Assembly (NCBI GenBank): GCA_002371825.1
Contig: DFHF01000034.1
Span: 1 to 41,701, forward strand
Length of the DNA: 41,701 bases
From: Ruminococcus flavefaciens
GTDB lineage: Bacteria > Bacillota > Clostridia > Oscillospirales > Ruminococcaceae
Direction: 5' to 3'
The position numbers and the translations under genes were made by a program. Shown here piece after piece: positions 7,842-15,554 of the stretch. Positions within the stretch are counted from its first letter, which is position 1, and every line of letters starts with the position of its first letter. The notes under the pieces were generated by a model, which was given only the letters and a program-made list of their open reading frames with translations, was not told the origin of the DNA and did not search any database.

Positions 7842-10076
7842 ATGAATATTTTCGACAGATACGCTCCTTTCGTTCAGGACTTCATATACCGCAGCAACTG
7901 GGAATCCCTGAGGGCTATTCAGGCAGCAGCCGGAGATGCTATTTTCAATACTGATGAAAATGTTCTTCTCTCCGCCTCTACAGCTTCCGGAAAGACTGAG
8001 GCCGCCTTTTTTCCTATACTCACTCTTTTTTCTGAGGATATGCCCCGTTCAGTGGGAGCTATATATATCGGACCGCTCAAGGCACTTATAAATGACCAAT
8101 TCATGCGCCTCAATGATCTCTGTGAGGAAGCTGATATCCCTGTATGGCACTGGCACGGCGATGTTGCTCAGTCCCACAAGAACAAGCTTATGAAAAATCC
8201 TTCCGGTATTTTGCAGATTACTCCGGAATCACTTGAGGCAATGCTGATACGAAAGCACTCAGCTATAACAAAGCTGTTCGGTGATCTTAGGTTCATCGTC
8301 ATTGATGAAGTACACTCACTTATGCGCGGCGACCGGGGCGGTCAGACTCTTTGTCTTATAGAAAGGCTCTCAAAAATGGCCGGAGTCAATCCAAGAAGAA
8401 TAGGACTCTCCGCCACTATAGGAGATCTTGAAGCGACCGGAGCTTTTCTCTCCGCCGGAACAGGACGCAGTACAGTTATACCTCGGATAGAATCCAAAGG
8501 CAATAAATGGCGGCTCTCAATGGAGCACTTCTATGTATCTCAACAGGAACAGCAGGAAAAGTCCTCCGATGTGGAGGCACTTCCTGTCCTCGATCAGAAA
8601 ACTGATACCGCTCCTGAACACGCCGACGCAGGAATGGGCTATATATTTGAGCATACCCGTGGAAAAAAATGCCTCGTATTCGTAAACTCCCGTGAGGAAT
8701 GTGAGGCAGTCACTACTACTCTCCGCTCCTATTGTGAGGCTAATCATGAACCTGACCGATTCCTCATACACCACGGAAACCTTTCTGCGGCATACCGTGA
8801 GACCGCAGAAGCAGCTATGAAGGATGAGGACGTTTTTATGACGACCTGCACTACCGCTACCCTCGAACTCGGTATCGATATAGGAAGACTTGAACGTGCC
8901 TTTCAGATAGATGCTCCGTTTACGGTTTCTTCCTTTCTCCAGAGAATGGGGCGCACCGGCAGACGTGATCTGCCGCCGGAAATGTGGTTCGTGATCCGTG
9001 AAGATATGCCTGAGCCAAGAAGTATGCTCCCTGAGACTGTCCCATGGAAGCTTATACAAGGTATCGCCCTGATACAGGTTTATCTCGAAGAGCGCTGGGT
9101 GGAGCCTCCTAAGCTTGACAGGCTGCCTTTCAGTCTGCTGTATCATCAGACTATGAGTACACTTGCTTCCTGCGGTGAGCTAACTCCGCCGGAGCTTGCT
9201 TCAAAAGTTCTGACGCTGAAATACTTCCACCGTATCTCCCAGGATGATTACCGTGTTCTCCTGAGACATCTCATTGATACCGAACACATCCAGCGCACTG
9301 AGGAAGGCGGTCTCATCGTCGGGCTCGCCGGAGAACGCATAGTCAATTCTTTCAGGTTTTATGCAGTCTTTCAGGAAAATGAGGAGTATACAGTCCGCTG
9401 GGATTCTCAGGAGCTGGGAACTATAGTAATGCCGCCTCCTGTAGGAGAAAAAATAGCTATCGCAGGTCATGTGTGGATAGTCGAGGAAGTAGATCATAAG
9501 CGCCGTCTTGTCTACTGTTCACAGATAAAAGGAAAAGTCCCCGCTTATTTCGGAGACTGCCCGGGAGATATCAATACCAAGATACTCCTTCGTATGAAAC
9601 AGGTACTGTCTGAGGACAAGAATTACCCGTATCTTATGAAAAATGCAGTTGTCAGACTCGATCAGGCACGTTCCTCTGCAAGAAATTCCGGTATAACTTC
9701 TCAGCCGCTGATCTGCCTCGGCGGAAATATGTGGTGTCTGTTTCCCTGGCTGGGAACATATGCCTTTTTCGCTATGGAGAGATTCCTTAAACTGCGCTGC
9801 GGCGACAGGCTCGGACTGAGAGGGATGGACTCATCAAGACCATACTACATTCAGTTCACTATGAAGGTCTCACCGGAAGAATTCTTCGCTATCCTCGCTG
9901 AAGAAGCAGAAGTTCCCTTCGATCCGCTGGAACTTGTCTATCCGGGAGAAGTCCCCGTTTTTGAAAAATACGATGAGTACCTGCCTGAGGAGCTTGTAAA
10001 AAAAGGCTTCGCATATGGTATACTCGGTATCGATGAAATGAAAGAACGCATAAGGCAATGGAAAGCTCTATTGTGA
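7842..10076 (+). CDS. Lhr-like (BrxHI-like) superfamily 2 DEAD/DEAH helicase
   Basis: The 744-residue helicase has all main SF2 motifs: motif I STASGKT (46-52), Ia IGPLKALINDQ (76-86), II DEVH (155-158) in VIDEVHSLMRGDRGGQT, III SATIGD (190-195), IV FVNSREE, V TTCTTATLELGIDIGRL (334-350) and VI QRMGRTGRR (367-375). The C-terminal third carries a winged-helix/Lhr-core type region with GERIVNSFRFYAVFQ. This is the layout of Lhr and BrxHI helicases, which translocate on single-stranded nucleic acid. The ATG at 7842 is chosen because GGAGGATGT precedes it and the family begins close to the Q-motif-like LRAIQ; a longer frame reaching back to 7707 would run through the ATPase gene. It is the last gene of the SOS-box operon. 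Motifs make helicase activity very likely; the substrate is unknown. Confidence 0.9.
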   Translation: MNIFDRYAPFVQDFIYRSNWESLRAIQAAAGDAIFNTDENVLLSASTASGKTEAAFFPILTLFSEDMPRSVGAIYIGPLKALINDQFMRLNDLCEEADIPVWHWHGDVAQSHKNKLMKNPSGILQITPESLEAMLIRKHSAITKLFGDLRFIVIDEVHSLMRGDRGGQTLCLIERLSKMAGVNPRRIGLSATIGDLEATGAFLSAGTGRSTVIPRIESKGNKWRLSMEHFYVSQQEQQEKSSDVEALPVLDQKTDTAPEHADAGMGYIFEHTRGKKCLVFVNSREECEAVTTTLRSYCEANHEPDRFLIHHGNLSAAYRETAEAAMKDEDVFMTTCTTATLELGIDIGRLERAFQIDAPFTVSSFLQRMGRTGRRDLPPEMWFVIREDMPEPRSMLPETVPWKLIQGIALIQVYLEERWVEPPKLDRLPFSLLYHQTMSTLASCGELTPPELASKVLTLKYFHRISQDDYRVLLRHLIDTEHIQRTEEGGLIVGLAGERIVNSFRFYAVFQENEEYTVRWDSQELGTIVMPPPVGEKIAIAGHVWIVEEVDHKRRLVYCSQIKGKVPAYFGDCPGDINTKILLRMKQVLSEDKNYPYLMKNAVVRLDQARSSARNSGITSQPLICLGGNMWCLFPWLGTYAFFAMERFLKLRCGDRLGLRGMDSSRPYYIQFTMKVSPEEFFAILAEEAEVPFDPLELVYPGEVPVFEKYDEYLPEELVKKGFAYGILGIDEMKERIRQWKALL

Positions 10077-10125
10077 TAGATTTATGTTGAATATCCGAAA
10101 TTTCTGTTAACCACAAGTCACTTTG

Positions 10126-10155
10126 TTGACTTTTTTACGTTTTATATGCTATAAT
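10126..10155 (+). promoter_or_regulatory. SigA-type promoter for mtnN and the dockerin gene
   Basis: TTGACT (10126-10131), 18 bases, TATAAT (10150-10155). A GGAG ribosome site lies between this promoter and the ATG at 10190. No clear terminator separates it from the helicase gene, so some readthrough is possible. Confidence 0.8.
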
Positions 10156-10189
10156 CTTATTGTAATTATATCTTTGGAGTGATTTTTTT

Positions 10190-10867
10190 ATGAAAACTAT
10201 CGTTATTATCGGCGCAATGCCTTCTGAGCTTGCTGACATCAGAAATACTCTCGGAGAGCCTGAAATAAAGCGCTTTTCCGGTTTCGATTTCTACATCAAT
10301 CAGTATAAGGGAAATACTATCGTAAACGCCTGTTGCGGTATTGCTAAGGTCAATGCTGCGCTCTGCACACAGGTCGCTATCGATAACTTCCACCCCGATC
10401 ATGTTATCAATGCCGGTATCGCAGGCGGTATGAATACTGCCGTAAAGGTATGCGATATCGTTATTTCTACAGAGGTGCTCCCTCATGATCTCGATCTGCA
10501 TTTCCTTAAGGATTATCCGCCTTACTGCGGTATCTTCAAGGCAGACGAGAAGCTCATCGCTGCAGCCGAAAAGGTTTGCGGAGAATTCGGTGTAAATTCC
10601 TTCCGCGGCAGGATAGTTTCAGGCGAAGCTTTCATTTCCAGCAATGAAGTCAAGAACGAGATAAAGGATCGTCTTGATCCTCATGCTGTCGATATGGAAA
10701 GTGCCGCAGTGGGTCATTGCTGTTTCCTCAATGATATGCCCTTTGTCAGCGTAAGATGTATTTCTGATAACGCAGACGATGAAGGTGCTATGTCCTTCGA
10801 CGAATTTGAAAAGATCGCAGCTAAACGTGTTGCTGAGATCGTACTCAGGATGACGGAGCTGCTCTGA
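10190..10867 (+). CDS. mtnN: 5'-methylthioadenosine/S-adenosylhomocysteine nucleosidase
   Basis: It hydrolyses MTA and SAH to adenine plus the thioribose product, recycling the by-products of AdoMet use in the cytoplasm. The 225-residue length fits the family. Visible hallmarks are IGAMPSEL with the base Glu13, the glycine-rich NAGIAGGM loop (74-81), IVSGEAFIS (142-150), the substrate-binding VDMESAAV (167-174, Met169/Glu170) and RCISDNAD with the catalytic Asp193. Position 145 is Glu (SGEAF) where the E. coli enzyme has Asp, a minor difference. It has its own promoter and sits only 14 bases ahead of a secreted dockerin gene, an unexpected partner with no obvious metabolic link. Confidence 0.95.
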   Translation: MKTIVIIGAMPSELADIRNTLGEPEIKRFSGFDFYINQYKGNTIVNACCGIAKVNAALCTQVAIDNFHPDHVINAGIAGGMNTAVKVCDIVISTEVLPHDLDLHFLKDYPPYCGIFKADEKLIAAAEKVCGEFGVNSFRGRIVSGEAFISSNEVKNEIKDRLDPHAVDMESAAVGHCCFLNDMPFVSVRCISDNADDEGAMSFDEFEKIAAKRVAEIVLRMTELL

Positions 10868-10881
10868 AAGGAGTACTTTTT

Positions 10882-11820
10882 ATGAAAAAATTGACCGCAC
10901 TTATTGCGTCAGCTGCTATGACAGCAGTCTCTCTAACAGCTTTTCCTGCTTCCGCTGATACCGATGATACCGACAAATACGGTATCGGTGATTACAGCCC
11001 TAAGCTCTACTTCACCGCTAAGGAAAACGATGATATTACCATACTCAGCAGCGGAAAAATATACTACAATACCTCCGCTGTAAAAAATGATCATACAAAT
11101 GTCACCGTTAATGCCTATATTCAGGATGAAAAGAAATACATAGGCGGTTTTATTGCAAGATGGACTACTGATCCGCAGATCGGCCTGGAAAACCTCAGAT
11201 CCCCGGAAGCAGAATACGGATTTCTTCCGTATAAGATCACTGAAAAATACTACAAGATCGGTCTCACCGAAAATAAAACAAAACATTTTATGAATGTTTA
11301 TTATCCTCAGCTCTCTATAAGAGAGGATAATCTTGACAATCAGTTTTTCTTTGATACAACAGGCGAAAATTCAGATGATTCTCCCTTTGCCATATTTGAT
11401 GCCGTTCTTTCAAAGGATATTAAAGCCGGTAACTATTCCATCGACTATATCCGTGATAATCTGGGCGGTACTAATATGATCTACATGATGACCGCTAAGG
11501 ACACTAAGGAGTTCGTGCCTGATGGAACTAATACAAAGAGCCTCAGCATAGGTATTACTGATCGTCTTCTCGGCGATATTGATAACAATGGCGTCGTTGA
11601 CGGCTCAGATGCTACTCTTTGCCTGAAAGCTTTCGGAAATGCACTCAGCAGCGGAGATACCGGTCTCACAGAGGAGCAAGAGGTCTGTGCTGATGTTGAC
11701 GGAAACGGTGTTGTTGACGGCTCGGATGCTACTCTTATCCTTAAGTATTTCTCTTATCAGCTGTCCTTCGGTGATACCGATTTCAATGAGCTGATAAAGA
11801 AAGACCTTAATAAAAACTAA
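10882..11820 (+). CDS. Secreted protein with C-terminal type I dockerin
   Basis: Residues 1-26 form a Sec signal peptide (KKLTALIASAAMTAVSLTA, then FPASAD). The central part (about 35-230) is beta-rich without a motif I recognise; it could be a carbohydrate-binding or cohesin-like sandwich, but I cannot decide. The end holds two dockerin calcium loops, DIDNNGVVDGSD and DVDGNGVVDGSD, each with D/N at ligand positions 1, 3, 5, 9 and 12 and followed by a helix (ATLCLKAFG, ATLILKYFS). The dockerin would attach it to a cohesin-bearing scaffoldin outside the cell. AAAGGAG precedes the ATG. It is apparently co-transcribed with mtnN and followed by a strong terminator. Confidence 0.9.
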   Translation: MKKLTALIASAAMTAVSLTAFPASADTDDTDKYGIGDYSPKLYFTAKENDDITILSSGKIYYNTSAVKNDHTNVTVNAYIQDEKKYIGGFIARWTTDPQIGLENLRSPEAEYGFLPYKITEKYYKIGLTENKTKHFMNVYYPQLSIREDNLDNQFFFDTTGENSDDSPFAIFDAVLSKDIKAGNYSIDYIRDNLGGTNMIYMMTAKDTKEFVPDGTNTKSLSIGITDRLLGDIDNNGVVDGSDATLCLKAFGNALSSGDTGLTEEQEVCADVDGNGVVDGSDATLILKYFSYQLSFGDTDFNELIKKDLNKN

Positions 11821-11830
11821 ACTATTTTAA

Positions 11831-11857
11831 AGGGAGGATCTGATATCCTCCCTTTTT
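11831..11857 (+). terminator. Intrinsic terminator after the dockerin gene
   Basis: A perfect 9-bp stem, AGGGAGGAT with ATCCTCCCT, is followed directly by a run of T. It ends the mtnN-dockerin transcript. Confidence 0.95.
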
Positions 11858-11874
11858 CTCTATCACAAATATCA

Positions 11875-11897
11875 AGAGCCTTCCAATGGAAGGCTCT
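11875..11897 (-). terminator. Intrinsic terminator after the symporter gene
   Basis: A perfect 10-bp stem (11875-11884 with 11888-11897) with a 3-base loop lies 17 bases past the symporter stop. The minus-strand tail is TTGATATTTG; the plus-strand side is also T-rich (GTTGTTCT), so it could work both ways. Confidence 0.8.
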
Positions 11898-11913
11898 GTT
11901 GTTCTATAAGAAA

Positions 11914-13518
11914 TTATGCTTTCTTTGCGTCTTTTACTGAGAGACTGCTGAATGCATTTTCTACTGTCTTTTCCTCCGGTGCCTTTGTGAACTGACTTAC
12001 TATCGGTACTACGATAAGTGATACTATCATTGCAAATGCTCCGGCATTAATGGGTGAAAGCAGGTTCAGTGAACATCCCCATGACTTGATCTCGTCCTTT
12101 AAGCCGTTGAATGCGCTGATATTCAGGCTGAACATTACCATATGAGCTACGCTGATACCTACTCCGGTAACAAAGCTTGCCCATACAGCAGCCTTGCTTG
12201 CCTTTTTCATGAAAAGTCCATAGAGGAATGGGCCGAGGAATGCGCCGGAAAGTGCTCCCCATGAATAGGACATGAGTGTGGATATGGATGCATTCTTATT
12301 GCAGGCTATTATAACTGAGATGATAAGGAAAACTGCTATGAATGCTCTCATGAATGTCATCTGCTTCTTATCATCAAAATTCTTTACACGAGGCTTGATA
12401 AGATCATTGGTCAGTGTTGAGCTGGATGTAAGTACCAGGGATGAAAGTGTGGAAAGTGAAGCTGAAAGTACAAGAACTACGATAAGTCCGATAAGCATAT
12501 TAGGAAGTGCTGTCTTTATGAGCGCAGGCACCATTGTATCGTATACAGGCTTGTTATTCTGTATTTTTATTACTTCCCTGCCGCTTCCGTCCTCACCGTT
12601 AAGTGTGCAGTAGAGGCGCACAAATCCTCCCATAAAATATGAGCCGCCGGCTACTACGAGTGCAAACAGTGTTGAAATAAATGCGCCCTTCTTTATGGCA
12701 TCTTCATCCTTTATCGCATAGAACTTCTGAACCATCTGAGGAAGTCCCCAAGTACCAAGTGATGTAAGTATTACTACTCCAAGGAGGTTAAGAGGCTCCG
12801 GTCCGAAAACAGAACCAAGTGTATTAAGGTTGCCCTTGTCATCACGAATAGCATTAAGTGCATCTACAGCCTCTGAAAGTCCGTTTTTCTTCTGAACTGT
12901 AAGTACTACTACTGTTCCGATACCTATGAGCATAATGATTCCCTGGAAGAAATCATTGAGTGCTGTAGCCTTGTATCCGCCAAGGGTTACATATATCGCA
13001 GAAAGAACTGCCATTGCAATTATTATATATGTACCGCCGTTTGAGCCAAGATCAAATACCATTCCGAAAAGTCTTGAAAGACCATTATATACGGAAGCTG
13101 TGTAGGGTATCAGGAATATGAACACTATTGCTGCTGATACTGTCTTGAGAGCCTTTGAATCAAATCTGTGCTCAAAGAACTCAGGCATCGTCTTTGCTCC
13201 GAGGTGATTTGTCATAAGTCTCGTTCTGCGTCCTAAAAGGAAGAATGGTATGAGACTTCCGATAATTGCATTTCCGATTCCTACCCACGCAGCAGACATT
13301 CCGTAAAGCCAGCCAAACTGTCCGGCATAGCCTATGAATACAACTGCTGAGAAATAGGTCGTTCCGTAGGAGAAAGCTGTCAGCCATGAGCCAACACTTC
13401 TTCCGCCCAGCATAAAATCTTCTGTTGATTTCGTTCGTCTTGATGTGTAGATGCCTATCCCGACCATTATTGCTACATAAATGGCAAGGATGACAAAGGT
13501 TGCGACTTTTGCGCCCAT
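11914..13518 (-). CDS. Sodium:solute symporter (SSS family)
   Basis: A 534-residue integral membrane transporter with about 13 hydrophobic segments, the normal SSS size. The N-terminal family signature is plain: RRTKSTEDFMLGGRSVGSW (about 27-45) followed by FSYGTTYFSAVVFIGYAG. The GGYKATALNDFFQGIIMLIG stretch (about 185-204) is the usual SSS region of the PutP type, and SASLSTLSSLVLTSSSTL (about 353-370) matches the conserved Ser/Thr-rich Na+-site helix. It imports a small solute with Na+; proline/PutP-like or another organic substrate cannot be told from sequence. It is a single gene with its own perfect promoter and terminator. The ATG follows GGAGAGGAAAAAACA. Confidence 0.93.
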   Translation of the reverse strand: MGAKVATFVILAIYVAIMVGIGIYTSRRTKSTEDFMLGGRSVGSWLTAFSYGTTYFSAVVFIGYAGQFGWLYGMSAAWVGIGNAIIGSLIPFFLLGRRTRLMTNHLGAKTMPEFFEHRFDSKALKTVSAAIVFIFLIPYTASVYNGLSRLFGMVFDLGSNGGTYIIIAMAVLSAIYVTLGGYKATALNDFFQGIIMLIGIGTVVVLTVQKKNGLSEAVDALNAIRDDKGNLNTLGSVFGPEPLNLLGVVILTSLGTWGLPQMVQKFYAIKDEDAIKKGAFISTLFALVVAGGSYFMGGFVRLYCTLNGEDGSGREVIKIQNNKPVYDTMVPALIKTALPNMLIGLIVVLVLSASLSTLSSLVLTSSSTLTNDLIKPRVKNFDDKKQMTFMRAFIAVFLIISVIIACNKNASISTLMSYSWGALSGAFLGPFLYGLFMKKASKAAVWASFVTGVGISVAHMVMFSLNISAFNGLKDEIKSWGCSLNLLSPINAGAFAMIVSLIVVPIVSQFTKAPEEKTVENAFSSLSVKDAKKA

Positions 13519-13548
13519 TGTTTTTTCCTCTCCGTTTCTGTCAGCTTA

Positions 13549-13594
13549 CAGCGTTGAATCTGTAAAGCTTTAAATTAGTAAAGTTTTAACGCTG
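13549..13594 (-). promoter_or_regulatory. 5'-terminal hairpin in the symporter leader
   Basis: CAGCGTT (minus strand, from 13594) pairs perfectly with AACGCTG ending at 13549, with an inner CTTTA/TAAAG pairing. The predicted start point from the -10 box is about 13594, so the transcript would begin with this stem. It may protect the mRNA 5' end or control expression; not tested. Confidence 0.4.
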
Positions 13595-13600
13595 AGAATT

Positions 13601-13629
13601 ATTATACAACATATTCTCCCTCATGTCAA
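13601..13629 (-). promoter_or_regulatory. Perfect-consensus SigA promoter of the symporter
   Basis: The minus strand has TTGACA (13624-13629), 17 bases, TATAAT (13601-13606). The leader is about 75 nt. Confidence 0.9.
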
Positions 13630-13662
13630 TAGATTTTTACGCTTTTTTCCTTTTTTTTCAGC

Positions 13663-13698
13663 AAAAAAGCTGACACAGACTGCTGTATCAGCTTTTTA
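13663..13698 (-). terminator. Intrinsic terminator after the AT-rich gene
   Basis: The stem AAAAAGCTGA (minus strand) with TCAGCTTTTT encloses about 14 bases and has a T-run built into the 3' arm. It lies 16 bases past the stop at 13714. Confidence 0.85.
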
Positions 13699-13713
13699 TA
13701 TCATTTTTCTTTA

Positions 13714-14811
13714 TCAGTTTATTGGAATCTTATTCAATAGCTCATCCGATCCATTATCAAAAACAAAGATATGATCTCCACAGGCAACGAAATTATATGA
13801 ACCGCCTTCTTTTATCTCGCTTGCTGACTGTTTATTTGTAACCTTCCAGTCATCGAGTGAGTAGGTTAGGTATTTTCCTTTGTAATAAGTTATTGCTTTT
13901 TCAGAATCAACATAAATAGCTTTTTCATATTTTTGGGTGAAATGCTCAATTTTATTTTTTAGGCTATTCTTTTCTATACATACTATGCAATCTGATTTAT
14001 GATTTACTAGTTTATTACTGTCCTTCAAACTAAGATTCGGATCTGTTGGGTATTCACTTCCTATAAATATAGGATCATCATTGCTATTCAGGAATGTGAT
14101 TATACCAAAGTCTGTTGGCAAAGCTGCTTGTTTGGTTATTGAATTATTAGCAAAAACATAAAGGTATAAGTTAATTGTGCTGGTGTTTGTTTTTGATGTG
14201 TATATCATTCTTTCATTATCCAAATATACAAAACGTTCTGCATACTTCTTAAAATTGGAATATAGCAATTTATTATTTAAGAATATTGCTATACTGTCAT
14301 TATTCTTGGACTTACATATTTTGAATTCATGATAACTCATAACCTCAATTTCATCTGATAAACTGATTATATCGAAAGGTTTTATTTCATTACCAGAAGA
14401 CAGATTTAATACATGACAGCTCATATCAGATGATACATATATAAGCTCATTATCAGACACAGCAAAATTAATTATATCTGATGATATTGGATATTCTGAT
14501 ATGATTGAAAAATCCGAATCATATTCTGTTATAACTTCATTTGAGTATACGAATATGGCCTTATCATTTGCGTAGATCAGCTTTTTCCCTTTTGAACTCA
14601 AAAGGCATTTTTCATTACAATAAATCTCATTATTTAAAGTGTAATAGTAATTACCTTCAAACAAACATATCATATTAATTGAAGAAGTGTCAAAAGAAAT
14701 GATTTCAACATTCTGTTCGCTATATTTTTTCCTAAAACAATAAGCTATGACTATTACTAATACCAACAGTATTAGTGTTATTATAAGTTTGGTTAAACGT
14801 TTGCTGCTCAT
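13714..14811 (-). CDS. AT-rich single-pass protein of unknown function, beta-propeller-like
   Basis: I do not recognise this 365-residue protein. Residues 7-26 form one transmembrane or uncleaved signal-anchor helix (TKLIITLILLVLVIVIAYCF). The rest is predicted outside the cell and is rich in Asn, Ser, Ile, Lys and Tyr, with recurring strands such as NELIYVSSD, NERMIYTSK and HIFVFDNG. That repetition suggests a beta-propeller or related beta repeat. The base composition is clearly more AT-rich than the flanking genes, which hints at acquisition from another genome. The ATG at 14811 follows GGAG by 7 bases. It has a terminator; no clear promoter was seen in the 56 bases before it, so it may be read from the ECF transporter operon upstream. 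Confidence 0.75.
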   Translation of the reverse strand: MSSKRLTKLIITLILLVLVIVIAYCFRKKYSEQNVEIISFDTSSINMICLFEGNYYYTLNNEIYCNEKCLLSSKGKKLIYANDKAIFVYSNEVITEYDSDFSIISEYPISSDIINFAVSDNELIYVSSDMSCHVLNLSSGNEIKPFDIISLSDEIEVMSYHEFKICKSKNNDSIAIFLNNKLLYSNFKKYAERFVYLDNERMIYTSKTNTSTINLYLYVFANNSITKQAALPTDFGIITFLNSNDDPIFIGSEYPTDPNLSLKDSNKLVNHKSDCIVCIEKNSLKNKIEHFTQKYEKAIYVDSEKAITYYKGKYLTYSLDDWKVTNKQSASEIKEGGSYNFVACGDHIFVFDNGSDELLNKIPIN

Positions 14812-14867
14812 AATTATGCTCCTATTTTTGCCGCTTAGGTTATAGTACTCAGATTCATAATTCAGAC

Positions 14868-15554
14868 TTATACACCGTATTTATTCTTGATACGCTGAAG
14901 CTTCTCTCCGAATGGCTTTGCAAGAAGCGAAAGGAACAGCACATTAGATATAACATAGGACGCTGTGTATGGTATGGCAGTTCCAAGTGCTGCAATGTAA
15001 AGCTTTATATCAAAGCCCTCAGCGTACCACAGAACTGTCCATATATCCATGATAAATGAATACATCAGTCCGGCTGCAGCACCATATATCAGAAGAAATA
15101 CCCTGCTTCTCTTCAGCGGGTCTGACAATATTCCGGCCACCAGCCCGATAAGTCCCCATGCAAGCATCTGAAAAGCTGTCCACGGCCCTTGACCAAAATA
15201 AAAGTTCGACAAAACAGCTGTCATAGCTCCCACAAGGAAGCCTGTCTCGCCTCCAAGATAGATCCCCGTTATTATAGTAAGTGCCGATATAGGCTTTAGA
15301 AAAGGGATGAACCTGCCGGCAAAGCAAAGGGCGGTCATTACTGCTGCTATGACCATTCTTCTTGTACCTGTCCTTCGCTTCTCAAATCCGGCAGCAAAAA
15401 GCAGCAGTGAAAAAACTGCTATTGCAAGCGAGATTATAATATGCCGCTTACGGTCAAATACTATTGAACCAGCAAGCGTAAGGGCAGGAACTATCAGAAA
15501 TGGGACTGACACTCTTATGGTGTTCCTGAGAGTTCGGTTTCTTATCCCGTTCAT
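14868..15554 (-). CDS. ECF transporter S component, probable corrinoid binding
   Basis: The substrate-binding membrane subunit of an energy-coupling-factor transporter. It has 228 residues and about eight hydrophobic segments. The core begins at about residue 68 (MVIAAVMTALCFAGRFIPF) and includes ITGIYLGGETGFLVGAMTAV and the GPWTAFQMLAWGLIGLVAG segment, typical of S subunits. About 60 extra N-terminal residues hold two more helices. The ATG at 15554 (MNGIRNRTLRN) is preferred over an upstream in-frame codon at 15578, because GGAG lies 7 bases before it and it makes an ATGA overlap with the ATPase stop. It is the last of five genes behind a cobalamin riboswitch, next to its own T and A subunits. 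Cobalamin or a related corrinoid as substrate is inferred from that control. Confidence 0.85.
   Translation of the reverse strand: MNGIRNRTLRNTIRVSVPFLIVPALTLAGSIVFDRKRHIIISLAIAVFSLLLFAAGFEKRRTGTRRMVIAAVMTALCFAGRFIPFLKPISALTIITGIYLGGETGFLVGAMTAVLSNFYFGQGPWTAFQMLAWGLIGLVAGILSDPLKRSRVFLLIYGAAAGLMYSFIMDIWTVLWYAEGFDIKLYIAALGTAIPYTASYVISNVLFLSLLAKPFGEKLQRIKNKYGV

Noticed and set aside
8517..9146. Minus-strand open frame of 209 codons inside the helicase gene
   Set aside because: It lies wholly antisense to conserved helicase motifs, has no ribosome site and no family likeness.
5016..10076. Complete BREX locus
   Set aside because: Only the brxD- and brxHI-like genes are seen; no PglX methyltransferase, PglZ phosphatase, PglW kinase or PglY in the window.
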